From Roseovarius nitratireducens (lineage in GTDB: Bacteria > Pseudomonadota > Alphaproteobacteria > Rhodobacterales > Rhodobacteraceae): DNA of 64,000 nucleotides. The stretch lies in contig NZ_PDNI01000036.1 of the NCBI RefSeq assembly GCF_002925845.1, forward strand, positions 62,001 through 126,000. Reading direction: 5' to 3'. A program made the position numbers and the translations under genes. This document shows positions 1 to 8,503 of this stretch, piece after piece (positions within the stretch are counted from its first letter, which is position 1; each line of letters begins with the position of its first letter). The notes under the pieces are model-generated. The model saw only the letters and a program-made list of their open reading frames with translations. It made no database searches and was not told the DNA's origin.

Positions 1-1
1 T

Positions 2-1441
2 ACGCTGATGGGGCAGGGGGCCATCACAAGCCGCAAGGTAACCCTGACCGAGGCGGCCGAGGCGCTGGCCGACGCTAAAGTGCCGGTGCCGACGGGCGAT
101 GCGCCTTTCATAGAGCTATACGCGGCCCTGCTCGATCCGCCCATGATCGGTCGCAACATCCTGGGCCAACAGCAATATACACGCGCGGTGGGGGCGCTTG
201 GCCCCGGGGAAACCGCGCTTTTCGTCGCCTCGCGCGGGCTTTACTCGCATCGCGGCACCGCGTGGCGTCAGGACGGCGTGTTCGACCGGCTGACGGTGGT
301 GCAGGGGGAGGCGCGCATCGCGCTGGTCAAGTCCGGCTACACCCGGATCGACGAGCTGGCCATCGAAGGCGCGCCCGAGTTCAAGGAACGCAGCATTTTC
401 CGCCTGCCGGGCGACGGGTTTGACCCCACGCAGCCCTTCACGTTGGAATTGACCGCCACCCGCGCCACAGAGACGGGCGAGGCCAGCTTTACCACCGATC
501 TGGGTTACGCACTGCCTGCCGCCTATATCACCGAGCCGCCCGCCGAGCCCGCCCCGCTCTGGCAAGAGCGTTGGCAGGAAAAGCGACTTCAGGTCGCCTC
601 CGTCATGGGCATGATGGCCGCGCTCACGCTGATCCTGCTGGCGCAGGAATGGATCGTCCGGCGCAAACGGCTGTGGCTGGGGCTCCGGCTGGGATATCTC
701 ACGCTCACGCTCGTGTGGCTTGGCTGGGTGCTGGGTGGGCAATTGTCGGTCGTGCAGGTGGTGGCTTTCGTGCAGTCGCTGCTTTCGGGCTTTCGCTGGG
801 AGACCTTCCTGATCGAGCCGGTGATCTTCACGCTCTGGTCCGGCGTGGCGCTGGGCCTGCTATTCTGGGGGCGCGGGGTATTTTGCGGCTGGCTCTGTCC
901 GTTCGGGGCGCTGCAGGAGTTGACAAACCTCGCCGCGCGCCGTCTGGGCGTGCCGCAGATTACGGTGCCGCACGCGGTGCATGAGCGGCTCTGGATCATC
1001 AAATACACGCTCTTTCTGGCGATCCTCGCGCTCAGCTTCTACTCGATGGACCTGGCGCTGCGTCTGGCCGAGGCGGAACCGTTCAAGACCGCCATTTCTA
1101 TGCGGATGATGCGCGCCTGGCCGTTCGTCGCCTTTGTTCTGGTGCTGCTTCTGGCGGGGCTCTTCATCGAGCGGTTCTATTGCCGCTATCTCTGCCCGCT
1201 CGGCGCGGGGCTGGCGATCCCGGCGAAGTTACGGGTCTTCGACTGGCTGCACCGCCGCCCGCAATGCGGCCGCGAATGCCGACTTTGCGAGACGAAATGC
1301 ACCGTCGGCGCGATCGATCCGCTGGGGCGCATCAACCCGAATGAATGCGTGCTCTGCCTGCGATGTCAGGTGGTGATGAACGATCCGGGGACGTGCCCGG
1401 TGCTCAAACGTCGCCAACGCCGGACCGAAGCCCCCACATGA
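2..1441 (+). CDS. nosR: NosR, nitrous oxide reductase accessory flavo-iron-sulfur protein (5' end outside window)
   Basis: C-terminal 479 residues of an integral membrane protein needed for expression and electron supply of nitrous oxide reductase. What is visible: the end of the periplasmic FMN-binding region, several membrane helices from about residue 200 on, two CxxxCP motifs (CGWLCPFG and CRYLCPLG), and a C-terminal polyferredoxin with CGRECRLCETKC and CVLCLRC cysteine sets for two 4Fe-4S clusters. NosR proteins are usually about 700 residues, so roughly a third is missing upstream. The reading frame is open to base 2, so the first ATG at 8 is internal. It is followed by a 150 bp gap and a Crp/Fnr gene, consistent with a nos-nnr-nor denitrification region. 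Confidence 0.93.
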   Translation, partial: TLMGQGAITSRKVTLTEAAEALADAKVPVPTGDAPFIELYAALLDPPMIGRNILGQQQYTRAVGALGPGETALFVASRGLYSHRGTAWRQDGVFDRLTVVQGEARIALVKSGYTRIDELAIEGAPEFKERSIFRLPGDGFDPTQPFTLELTATRATETGEASFTTDLGYALPAAYITEPPAEPAPLWQERWQEKRLQVASVMGMMAALTLILLAQEWIVRRKRLWLGLRLGYLTLTLVWLGWVLGGQLSVVQVVAFVQSLLSGFRWETFLIEPVIFTLWSGVALGLLFWGRGVFCGWLCPFGALQELTNLAARRLGVPQITVPHAVHERLWIIKYTLFLAILALSFYSMDLALRLAEAEPFKTAISMRMMRAWPFVAFVLVLLLAGLFIERFYCRYLCPLGAGLAIPAKLRVFDWLHRRPQCGRECRLCETKCTVGAIDPLGRINPNECVLCLRCQVVMNDPGTCPVLKRRQRRTEAPT

Positions 1442-1590
1442 TGGCCGGTCCCGTGAGGCCACTCTTCGGCAAGGTCCTGACAGGAAAACCGAAACGTTGA
1501 CAGGGACAGCCTGTCTGCCAATGGACCGGCGGCAGCCATTGCGCTAAGACTCGAGGCGAAGAACGTGCTCTGGTCGGTGGTTTGATCCTC

Positions 1591-2298
1591 ATGAAGAAAT
1601 CCGAGAGTCTAGAGATCGCGAAAAGATCGCTGCTGTTGGCCAACCTGCCGGAGCAGGTGACCGACGCATTGCTGTGCGATGCGTCGATCCGTGAGTTCGC
1701 CCGGGGAGAAACGGTTTTCCTGCAGGGAGAGAACGCGAGCGTGATCCACGTGGTTCTAGACGGGTGGGTCAAGCTTTACAGAATTGCGCCGAATGGCAGC
1801 GAGGCCGTCGTCAACGTGTTTACGCGAGGCCACAGCTTTGGCGAGGCGGTGGCGTTTCGGATGCAGCCCTATCCGGTGTCGGCCGAAGCCGTGACGGATT
1901 GTGTTCTCATGCAGATTCCGGCGCGTCGTTTCATCTCTATCCTGCATCGGGAACCGGAAGTGGCGATTGCCGTTCTGGCCTCGACCTTCCAGCACCTGCA
2001 CGATCTTGTCGGGCAGGTCGAGCAGATCAAATCGCAGACCGGCGCGCAGCGTGTTGCGGATTTCCTGATACATCTTTGCACCCGCGATTCAGGGACCTGC
2101 GTGGTGACGCTGCCTTATGACAAGGTGCTGATTGCCGGGCGGTTGGGAATGAAACCCGAGAGCCTGTCGCGGGCATTTGCCAAGCTGAAACCCGTTGGAG
2201 TGCACGTCGCACGCCACAACGCCACCATAGACGATATCGAGGCGCTGCATGACTATGCCGAAAGAGATCCGGCAGACGCATGGGGCAAGGCACTGTGA
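1591..2298 (+). CDS. Crp/Fnr-family transcriptional regulator, Dnr/NnrR type
   Basis: Predicted DNA-binding sensor of the Crp/Fnr superfamily with an N-terminal cyclic-nucleotide-binding-like beta-roll (about residues 20-130) and a C-terminal winged helix with recognition segment GRLGMKPESLSRAFAKL. It lacks the cysteine cluster of FNR, so it does not look like an oxygen-sensing Fe-S protein; the LPYDK...GMKPESLSRAF pattern matches Dnr/NnrR-like nitric oxide regulators of denitrification. The ATG at 1591 was chosen; a TTG nine bases earlier is possible. It lies between nosR and the nor operon, and a matching palindrome is present ahead of norC (8339-8352), so control of nor is a reasonable inference. 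Its stop overlaps the next gene. Confidence 0.88.
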   Translation: MKKSESLEIAKRSLLLANLPEQVTDALLCDASIREFARGETVFLQGENASVIHVVLDGWVKLYRIAPNGSEAVVNVFTRGHSFGEAVAFRMQPYPVSAEAVTDCVLMQIPARRFISILHREPEVAIAVLASTFQHLHDLVGQVEQIKSQTGAQRVADFLIHLCTRDSGTCVVTLPYDKVLIAGRLGMKPESLSRAFAKLKPVGVHVARHNATIDDIEALHDYAERDPADAWGKAL

Positions 2299-2861
2299 AC
2301 AGGCTCGAAATTGCCCTCGCCGCGATTGATGCGGCCAACGCGCACGACCCCGACACTAAAGAGGGGCAACCGGCCGCGCAGCTTTATGGCCAGAGGATGA
2401 GCGCGGAGTTGTCCAGGCTGTTTCCCGATGCCTCGGAGCCATTGCAGATCGCCGCGCGGGGTCAGCATATCGAACGCTGGATCATGAGAAGGCAGGAGTT
2501 TCCGGAGGGGCGTGCCGGGTACCTGGAATGGCGCACCGAGCTTGCCAAACATCATGCCAAGCGCGTGGGCGAGATCATGCAGCGCGCGGGCTACGACCGG
2601 GCCGACGCCGAGCGCGCGGGCCGCATGATCCGCAAGGAGGGCATCAAGCGCGACCCGGAGGTGCAGGCGTTGGAAGATGTCATCTGTTTCACCTTCCTGA
2701 AGTGGTATTTCGCCCCCTTTGCGCCCACGCAGGACCCGGAAAAGCTCGAAAGGATCGTCGTCAAGACGGCGCGCAAGATGTCGGCGCAAGGGCGCGCGCG
2801 CGTGCTTGACGAGTTTGATCTTCCCGAGACATTCGCCGCGGCGTTCCGGCCCCGAGCCTAG
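2295..2861 (+). CDS. DUF4202 family protein
   Basis: 188-residue soluble protein recognised as DUF4202 (N-terminal LEIALAAIDAANAHDPD, central RAGYLEWRTELAKHHA and RKEGIKRDPEVQALEDVICF). Biochemical function is not established. The GTG at 2295 overlaps the TGA of the Crp/Fnr gene by four bases (GTGA), which argues for translational coupling and for this start rather than the ATG at 2280. DUF4202 genes are often seen near denitrification or sulfur-assimilation genes, so a link to nitrogen-oxide metabolism is inferred from context only. It ends tail to tail with norF: the two stop codons overlap at 2858-2861. Confidence 0.8.
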   Translation: MNRLEIALAAIDAANAHDPDTKEGQPAAQLYGQRMSAELSRLFPDASEPLQIAARGQHIERWIMRRQEFPEGRAGYLEWRTELAKHHAKRVGEIMQRAGYDRADAERAGRMIRKEGIKRDPEVQALEDVICFTFLKWYFAPFAPTQDPEKLERIVVKTARKMSAQGRARVLDEFDLPETFAAAFRPRA

Positions 2862-3127
2862 CCCAGGCCCGGCGCGAGGTAGAGGCCGAGGAGGACGAGG
2901 CAGAACAGGGCGAGCGCGATCTCGAACCCGCGCCGCCAGAATGGCGCCTGCGCCAGCCCGAGGTATTGCGCGAGGATCACCCGGGCCTTGAGCCATGCGA
3001 GTGTCAGGATGGACGCCCCGGCGATCGCCGTGAGGCCCGGCGGCCAGAGCCAGAGCGACAAGGCGGTCGAGCCGAGGCTGAGCCCGATCAGCACGGCCCA
3101 GGCGCGCAGCAGGGGATTGCGGGGCAT
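2858..3127 (-). CDS. norF: NorF, small membrane protein of the nitric oxide reductase operon
   Basis: 89-residue protein with three predicted membrane helices (about residues 10-27, 33-48 and 69-86), resembling cytochrome c oxidase subunit IV-like NorF proteins. It is last in norCBQDEF. The ATG at 3127 has a GAGG eight bases ahead and sits five bases after the norE stop. NorF is thought to help assemble or stabilise active NO reductase; its precise role is unknown. Identification rests on size, topology and position, since small subunit IV-like proteins diverge quickly. Confidence 0.78.
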   Translation of the reverse strand: MPRNPLLRAWAVLIGLSLGSTALSLWLWPPGLTAIAGASILTLAWLKARVILAQYLGLAQAPFWRRGFEIALALFCLVLLGLYLAPGLG

Positions 3128-3132
3128 CGCGG

Positions 3133-3681
3133 TCACCTCAGCAGGTAGATGACAGGAAAGAGCAGCACCCAGACCAGATCGACCATGTGCCAGAAGGCCG
3201 CCCCCGCCTCTATGTTGCGGGGCGCGTCCTGCCATGCGACCAGGGTGAGAACCACCACCCCCGCCACAACGTGCGCGGCGTGAAAACCGGTGAGCAGGTA
3301 GTAAAAGGTAAAGAACGGGTGCGTGTCCCAGGCGATGCCCGCGCCTGCCTTGGCCGCGTACTCCACGGATTTGATGATCAGGAACACCACGCCCAGCAAG
3401 GCCGCACCGAGAAGCGCAAGACGCGCCATGCCGCGCCGGGCGCATTCGCTCTGACGCAAGGCGAAAGCGGCGAGTGCGCCGGAAGTAATGAGCACGACAG
3501 TGTTGACCCCCGCCCAGGTGCGGTAGAGCGCGTCCTGCGCCGTGGCAAAGCCCGCAGGGTCCGTGATCCGCACGGCGAGAAAGGCCGCGAGACCCGCGCC
3601 GAACACCAGCAGCTCGCTGACGATCAACACCCAGACCATCAGATCGCCGGGCAATTCGTCGAAAACGCTTGTGTCGCTCAT
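3133..3681 (-). CDS. norE: NorE, cytochrome c oxidase subunit III-like protein
   Basis: 182-residue integral membrane protein of the heme-copper oxidase subunit III family, with about five helices and the family signature HPFFTFYYLLTGFHAAHVV near residues 121-140. It is shorter than true CoxIII (about 260 residues), the usual state for NorE. Its start overlaps the norD stop by four bases (ATGA), so it is translated from the nor mRNA. NorE aids full NO reductase activity but is not a catalytic subunit. Confidence 0.88.
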   Translation of the reverse strand: MSDTSVFDELPGDLMVWVLIVSELLVFGAGLAAFLAVRITDPAGFATAQDALYRTWAGVNTVVLITSGALAAFALRQSECARRGMARLALLGAALLGVVFLIIKSVEYAAKAGAGIAWDTHPFFTFYYLLTGFHAAHVVAGVVVLTLVAWQDAPRNIEAGAAFWHMVDLVWVLLFPVIYLLR

Positions 3682-5621
3682 GCACCGACCAGTTCGCGGT
3701 AGATCATCGGCAGTGCCTCGGTCAGGCGTTCGGGGTGTGGGATCACGTGAAAGCCGCCCTGCCCGAACATCCGCGCGAACCAGCTTTTGGCCTGTTTGTC
3801 TACGGTGATGCCAAAGACCGACTGCCCGGCGCGGCGCGCTTCGCGCACTGCCATCGCGGTGTCCTCGATGCCGTGACGGCCCTCGTAATGGTCGAGGTCG
3901 TTGGGCTTGCCATCCGTGATGACCAGCAGCAGGCGACGCTTGCGTGCCTGTTGCGCCAGACCGGCAGATGAATGGCGAACTGCGGCCCCCAGGCGGGTGT
4001 AAAAGCCGGGGCGAAGCGCTCCGATGCGCTGCTCGACCATCCCGGTCATTGGTTCGGCGAAATCCTTGCAGGTCTGGATATAGACGCGGTCGCGCTTGAG
4101 CGACGAAAAGGCGTGGATGGCGAAATCGTCGCCGCAGGCATCCAATCCCCAGGAGAGTGCCGCCAGCGCCTCGCGTTCGATGTCGATCACGGCGCGGTCA
4201 CCCACCGCGCTTTCGGTGGAGCGCGACACGTCGAGCAGGATCGACACCGCGAGATCGCGCGCGATGGGGCGGGTTTGCCGCCATATGCGGTTGGTGCCCG
4301 CGCCGTTGGCCAGGATATCAACACGCGCGCGCACCGCGGCCTCCAAGTCGAGCTCGTCACCATCCAACTGGCCGGGGATCGAGATGCGCCCGGGGCGCAG
4401 CGCCTCGAACTGGCGTTTGACATGGGTGATGCGGCGCGCGGCGCGCGGGTCTTCGCGAAAGGCGGGGACGCAGTCCACCGGCTCCGCCATACTGTCGAGA
4501 ACGCGCACGTGATCGGGCAGGTAGGCGCCGATGCGCGTGTCCCATTCGGGGTAGAGCGTGACGCCGGAAAGGCGTTCACGGTCGACGTCTTCCGGGGCGA
4601 GGTCAAGGTGAAGCTTTAGCCGCGTGGCCGGGGCCTTGGAGATCTGCCCAAGGCCGATTTCCTCCTGGTCGTCGGCGGCCTTCTTGGCCGAGTCGGGATC
4701 GTCGTCATCGACCCGGCGGTTTAGGTTGAGGAACTCGGCCCAGCTCAGGATCGCCTCGAACTTGTGCAGGATCAGGCTGTCGCGGCGATCGGCTTGATCG
4801 GCCTTGCGGCGGCGCGCGCGGTGGGTCTTGTTCGAGCCCTCCTCGGGCGGGCCGTCGGCATCGCGGCTTTCGACCTCGTCGCGGGCCGAAAGGATCAGTT
4901 CGCGCAGGTCGGGCCAGAGCGCGACGGGCCGGTAGGGGCGATAGCCGCGTGGGGCGGTGATGGTGGGGAGGTCGCCGGTCTCCACCGCCGTCTTGAAGGC
5001 TTGGGCGCGGTCGCAGAGCGGCGCGGGGTCGCCCAGCAGGTGCCGGATCAGCGCCTCGGTCGCCGCCTCGGTGCGCGGCAGGCCATTGGCGGGGCGATAG
5101 TGCAGCGTGGCCGAACAGAGGCCATTGTAGAGGTCGCGCAGCCCCGGTGCGGCGGTGAGCGCGGCGCGGGTCATCTCATGCGCCGCGCGCAAGGATAGCA
5201 GGTCGGCGCGCAGCGGGTCTGGGTCGGTCGCGGGATCGGGCGCATGGGCCACAGCCGCCGCGAGCCAGAGGTAGAGCGCGCCATTGGCCTCGCGCGAGGG
5301 AAAGAGCGCCAGGGTATCGGGCAGGCGCAGCACCTCGCCGTCGAAACTGGCGCGCGGGGTGCGTTCGGCCTCGGTGCCCAAGCGGCGCAGGAACCGCAGG
5401 CGGTGGCGCGAAACCTCCGGCGAGACCGGCCTGATTTCGACCGACGGCGCGCCGCCCAGCCCGCGGAAAAAGACTGCCAGCCGCCCGCTGACCTCAGAGA
5501 GGTCAACCGCGGCTCCGTGATGCACCTGCGGCGCATCGAGGCGACTGGCAAAAGCGTGCCACAGCTTCCCGACGGTTTCTTCGGGCTCCCATGGCTCGAT
5601 TTCGATCCCGGTCATGGCCAT
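3678..5621 (-). CDS. norD: NorD, von Willebrand factor A domain activation protein
   Basis: 647-residue cytoplasmic protein. The C-terminal third is a vWA domain with a MIDAS motif DVSRS at about 464-468, followed by the conserved VITDGKPND segment near 568-576. The N-terminal part is the NorD-specific region and includes an acidic stretch near 304-310. With the MoxR-type ATPase NorQ it acts as a chaperone pair that matures the NorBC complex, probably by metal insertion. It starts just after norQ; an in-frame ATG at 5615 has a better-spaced GAGG than the first ATG at 5621. Its end overlaps norE. Confidence 0.94.
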   Translation of the reverse strand: MAMTGIEIEPWEPEETVGKLWHAFASRLDAPQVHHGAAVDLSEVSGRLAVFFRGLGGAPSVEIRPVSPEVSRHRLRFLRRLGTEAERTPRASFDGEVLRLPDTLALFPSREANGALYLWLAAAVAHAPDPATDPDPLRADLLSLRAAHEMTRAALTAAPGLRDLYNGLCSATLHYRPANGLPRTEAATEALIRHLLGDPAPLCDRAQAFKTAVETGDLPTITAPRGYRPYRPVALWPDLRELILSARDEVESRDADGPPEEGSNKTHRARRRKADQADRRDSLILHKFEAILSWAEFLNLNRRVDDDDPDSAKKAADDQEEIGLGQISKAPATRLKLHLDLAPEDVDRERLSGVTLYPEWDTRIGAYLPDHVRVLDSMAEPVDCVPAFREDPRAARRITHVKRQFEALRPGRISIPGQLDGDELDLEAAVRARVDILANGAGTNRIWRQTRPIARDLAVSILLDVSRSTESAVGDRAVIDIEREALAALSWGLDACGDDFAIHAFSSLKRDRVYIQTCKDFAEPMTGMVEQRIGALRPGFYTRLGAAVRHSSAGLAQQARKRRLLLVITDGKPNDLDHYEGRHGIEDTAMAVREARRAGQSVFGITVDKQAKSWFARMFGQGGFHVIPHPERLTEALPMIYRELVGA

Positions 5622-5624
5622 GCC

Positions 5625-6437
5625 TCACCCAAAGACGGCCGTCACGAGATCAAGGAGCCCGCGTTTGATATCCGCGTCATCGGTCAGGGGCTGGATCATC
5701 GCCGCCTCGATGGCGCGCTCGACCGGCATTCCCGTGGCGATGAGGGTCGCGGCGTAGATGACGAGACGGGTCGAGACACCCTCCTCAATGTCCTGACCCT
5801 TGAGGGTACGCAGCTTGCCGGCGAGGCGCACGAGGGCGCGGGAGCGCTCCTCCGGCAGACCGGATTCGCGGCTGACGATCCGGGTTTCCAGATCGGGGGC
5901 GGGAAAGTCGAACTCCATCGCGACGAAGCGTTGCCTTGTGGAGGGCTTAAGCGTTTTCAGGATGTTCTGATATCCCGGGTTGTAGGACGCCACGAGCATG
6001 AAGCCCGGCGCTGCCTCGATCTCTTCGCCGGTGCGGTCGATGGGCAGGATGCGGCGGTCATCGGTGAGCGGGTGCAGCACCACGGTCACGTCCTTGCGGG
6101 CCTCGACCACCTCGTCGAGATAACAGATCGCGCCCTCGCGCACCGCGCGGGTGAGCGGGCCATCGACCCAGACCGTCTCGCCACCCTTGAGCAGGTAGCG
6201 CCCGATCAAATCCGCCGCCGAGAGGTCATCGTGACAGGCCACGGTATAAAGCGGGCGGCCAAGCGTTGCGGCCATATGCGCCACGAATCGGGTCTTTCCG
6301 CAGCCCGTCGGCCCCTTGAGCAGTACCGGCAGGTCGTTCTGGCTCGCCGCCTCGAACAGCGCGCATTCCCCGCCTTGTGCGAGGTAGAAGGGGGCGGTGG
6401 CCGCCCCCTTTTGTTGCAGGGTCATATCTCCGTCCAT
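5625..6437 (-). CDS. norQ: NorQ, MoxR-type AAA+ ATPase
   Basis: AAA+ ATPase of about 270 residues with Walker A GPTGCGKT, Walker B CYLDEV, and the sensor segment FMLVASYNPGYQN. It works with NorD to activate nitric oxide reductase. Start choice: an ATG at 6437 is preceded by GGAG at eight bases; a GTG at 6446 overlapping the norB stop (GTGA) is an alternative. It lies between norB and norD in the standard norCBQDEF order. Confidence 0.94.
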   Translation of the reverse strand: MDGDMTLQQKGAATAPFYLAQGGECALFEAASQNDLPVLLKGPTGCGKTRFVAHMAATLGRPLYTVACHDDLSAADLIGRYLLKGGETVWVDGPLTRAVREGAICYLDEVVEARKDVTVVLHPLTDDRRILPIDRTGEEIEAAPGFMLVASYNPGYQNILKTLKPSTRQRFVAMEFDFPAPDLETRIVSRESGLPEERSRALVRLAGKLRTLKGQDIEEGVSTRLVIYAATLIATGMPVERAIEAAMIQPLTDDADIKRGLLDLVTAVFG

Positions 6438-6442
6438 CGGTC

Positions 6443-7807
6443 TCACTCCGCTGCGACCGAAGGCTCGGCCGAGATGATCTCGCGCCGCGGTACGGCCAGA
6501 GAATAGATCAGCAGGACGACGCCGATGAACACCACCACGCCCGCGCCAAAGCGCATCCAGTAGAAGATTGCGATCTGGTCCTGGACGTTCATGTAATATT
6601 CGCCCAGCACGCGCTGCATATGCGTCTGCACCGTGCCCGCGAAGGTCAGCGTGAAGGTCATGAAGACCATACCGCCCGACATGAGCCAGAACGCCGCCAT
6701 GTTGAGCACCTGGTTATAGGGATCGCGACCGCGCAGGATGGGCAGCGCGTAGGTGAAGATCGCAATGTTGAGGCAGACATAGGCGCCGTAGAAGGCGAGG
6801 TGCCCGTGCGCCGCGGTGATCTGCGTGCCGTGGGTGTAGTAGTTGACCCCGTGCAGCGTGTGCAGGAAGCCCCAGACGCCTGCGCCGAAGAAGGCAAGCG
6901 TGGCGCAGCCCAGCGACCACAGGAGCGCCGCCTTGTTGGGGTGGTCGCGCCGCCCCTTCCAGACCATGACGAAGGCAAAGGCCATCATCGCGAAGAAGGG
7001 GATCACCTCCAGCGAGGAGAAGACCGAACCTATCCACTGCCAGTAACCCGGCGTGCCGATCCAGTAGTAATGGTGCCCGGTGCCGAGAATGCCAGAGAAA
7101 AGTGCCGCGGCGACAATGACATAGAGCCATTTCTCCACCACCTCGCGGTCCACGCCCGTGAGCTTGAGCATCAGGTAGGCGAGGATCGAAGCCATGATCA
7201 GCTCCCACACGCCCTCGACCCAGAGATGGACGATGTACCACCAGTATTGCTTGTCCACGGCGAGGTTGTCAGGGTTGTAGAAGGCGAAGAGAAACAGGAG
7301 CGCCAGCCCCCACAGACCCAGGAGCAGGATGTTGGAAATCGCCGTCTTGCGGCCCTGAAGCACCGTCATCGAGACGTTGTAGAGAAAGATCAGCGCGGCG
7401 ACGACGATGCCGATCTTGACCCAGACCGGCTGTTCGATGAATTCGCGCCCTTCCTTGCCCAGGAGCCAGTGCCCCTCGAACAGGTTGAAGAGATAGGTCA
7501 CGACCACGCCCAGTGTGCCGACCACAAGAATGATCAATTGCAGGTATGCCAGCTTGGGCGAGTGGATTTCGCGCTCGGCCTCCTCTGGGATGAGGAAGTA
7601 GGCGGCCCCGAAAAAACCCAGCAATAACCATACGATGAGAGAGTTTGTATGCAGCATTCTGAGCGTGCTGAACGGCACCAGTTCGCTTAGGAAATTGGGG
7701 CTGACATAGACCCAGCCCACCAGCAGGCCGCCGATGATCTGGATGAGAAAGAGCGCGAGCGCCACCGAGAAGTAGGCCAGCGCGATTTTCTGCGTTTCGT
7801 ATTTCAT
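6443..7807 (-). CDS. norB: NorB, nitric oxide reductase large subunit
   Basis: 454-residue, 12-helix protein of the heme-copper oxidase family; reduces 2 NO to N2O at a heme b3/FeB centre in the inner membrane. Visible family marks are the low-spin heme histidine region LHTNSLIVWLLLGFF, the active-site segment VHLWVEGVWELIM with the glutamate typical of NorB, the HHYYWIG metal-ligand motif and the AHGHLAFYGAYV heme-ligand motif. Length matches cNOR-type NorB (about 450-470). AGGA precedes the ATG. It is followed by norQ and preceded by norC with a 15 bp gap. Confidence 0.97.
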   Translation of the reverse strand: MKYETQKIALAYFSVALALFLIQIIGGLLVGWVYVSPNFLSELVPFSTLRMLHTNSLIVWLLLGFFGAAYFLIPEEAEREIHSPKLAYLQLIILVVGTLGVVVTYLFNLFEGHWLLGKEGREFIEQPVWVKIGIVVAALIFLYNVSMTVLQGRKTAISNILLLGLWGLALLFLFAFYNPDNLAVDKQYWWYIVHLWVEGVWELIMASILAYLMLKLTGVDREVVEKWLYVIVAAALFSGILGTGHHYYWIGTPGYWQWIGSVFSSLEVIPFFAMMAFAFVMVWKGRRDHPNKAALLWSLGCATLAFFGAGVWGFLHTLHGVNYYTHGTQITAAHGHLAFYGAYVCLNIAIFTYALPILRGRDPYNQVLNMAAFWLMSGGMVFMTFTLTFAGTVQTHMQRVLGEYYMNVQDQIAIFYWMRFGAGVVVFIGVVLLIYSLAVPRREIISAEPSVAAE

Positions 7808-7822
7808 TCGTCCGGTCCTTTC

Positions 7823-8275
7823 TCAGCCCGCGTCATTGGGCGGCCAGCCCTGTGCGTCGATGGAATCGACCCAGCGCAGGAAATCGGCGAGCCCGCGGGT
7901 CTCTTCCTCGGTCAGCTCGAAATAGGGCATCTGGCGACGCCCCTCGATGCCGCTGGGTTGCGACTTGATCCAGCCGTCGAGCATCTCGTAGGCTCCGTCC
8001 GGGTCGTCGGCCACGCCCCAACGGGTAGTGACATTTGCCAGTTCAGGCGCAAAATATGCGCCCTCGCCCATGATCGAATGACAGTTGATGCAGGTCTTGT
8101 CTTCCCAGACCTTTTTACCCAGCGCGACGCTCTCGGTCAGGGTCTCGGCGTTGGTCGAGGTGGTGGTGATGTAGCGATGCGAGTGCACCGACAGACCCAC
8201 GAAGATGATGATGAAGAACAGTGACCCCCCGTAAAATATGTTTCGGGCCATGCTCTTGGTCATGACTTCGCGCAT
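7823..8275 (-). CDS. norC: NorC, nitric oxide reductase cytochrome c subunit
   Basis: 150-residue membrane-anchored monoheme cytochrome c. It has an N-terminal signal-anchor (FYGGSLFFIIIFVGLSVHSH), one CINCH heme site, and a likely distal methionine in RRQMPYF. It passes electrons from periplasmic cytochromes to NorB. The start at 8275 is favoured over an upstream in-frame ATG at 8314 because AAGGAG lies six bases before it. It is the first gene of the nor operon; the NNR-type dyad at 8339-8352 lies about 64 bases upstream. Confidence 0.96.
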   Translation of the reverse strand: MREVMTKSMARNIFYGGSLFFIIIFVGLSVHSHRYITTTSTNAETLTESVALGKKVWEDKTCINCHSIMGEGAYFAPELANVTTRWGVADDPDGAYEMLDGWIKSQPSGIEGRRQMPYFELTEEETRGLADFLRWVDSIDAQGWPPNDAG

Positions 8276-8338
8276 GATGATCTCCTTTGCGCGTTGATGC
8301 GTGTGCGGGGACACTGCGTCGGGCGCGCGGCGTGCTCC

Positions 8339-8352
8339 TTGACAATTGTCAA
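8339..8352. promoter_or_regulatory. FNR/NNR-type operator upstream of norC
   Basis: Perfect 14 bp palindrome TTGACAATTGTCAA. The TTGAC-N4-GTCAA form fits the TTGAY-N4-RTCAA class bound by FNR/Dnr/NnrR proteins. Its centre is about 70 bases upstream of the norC ATG, a sensible position for a class II activator site, and a Dnr-like regulator is encoded 6 kb away. Binding by that protein is inferred, not shown. Confidence 0.72.
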
Positions 8353-8433
8353 CGGCGGCGCGCGAACGAGCGGCGCTGGCGCACGGGCGACGGGCCCGGC
8401 GACCGCGCTCGCTGGTGGCAGATGGATCAGGGA

Positions 8434-8471
8434 TGAACCTGCAGGTTCAAGGCGCGAACCGCACGGTTCGC
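8434..8471. repeat. Two phased dyads GAACC-N4-GGTTC between fghA and norC
   Basis: Two perfect palindromes lie side by side: TGAACCTGCAGGTTCA (8434-8449) and GCGAACCGCACGGTTCGC (8454-8471, with a 2-base centre). They share GAACC-N4-GGTTC, and their centres are 21 bp apart, two helical turns. A weaker third copy (GAAC...GGTT, 8476-8490) follows about 20.5 bp on. They could be operator sites or RNA hairpins ending fghA transcripts; there is no T-run, so a simple terminator is less likely. Confidence 0.55.
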
Positions 8472-8503
8472 CCCCGAACGGCGCGCGGTTGGTTTACGCG
8501 CTG

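Noticed and set aside
1490-1516. TTGAC half site upstream of the Crp/Fnr gene as an autoregulatory box
   Set aside because: The second half (GTCAA) is missing at the right spacing, so it does not form an FNR/NNR dyad.
5244-6506. A 420-codon plus-strand frame antisense to norD and norQ
   Set aside because: Shadow of norQ/norD, whose frames carry Walker and MIDAS motifs.
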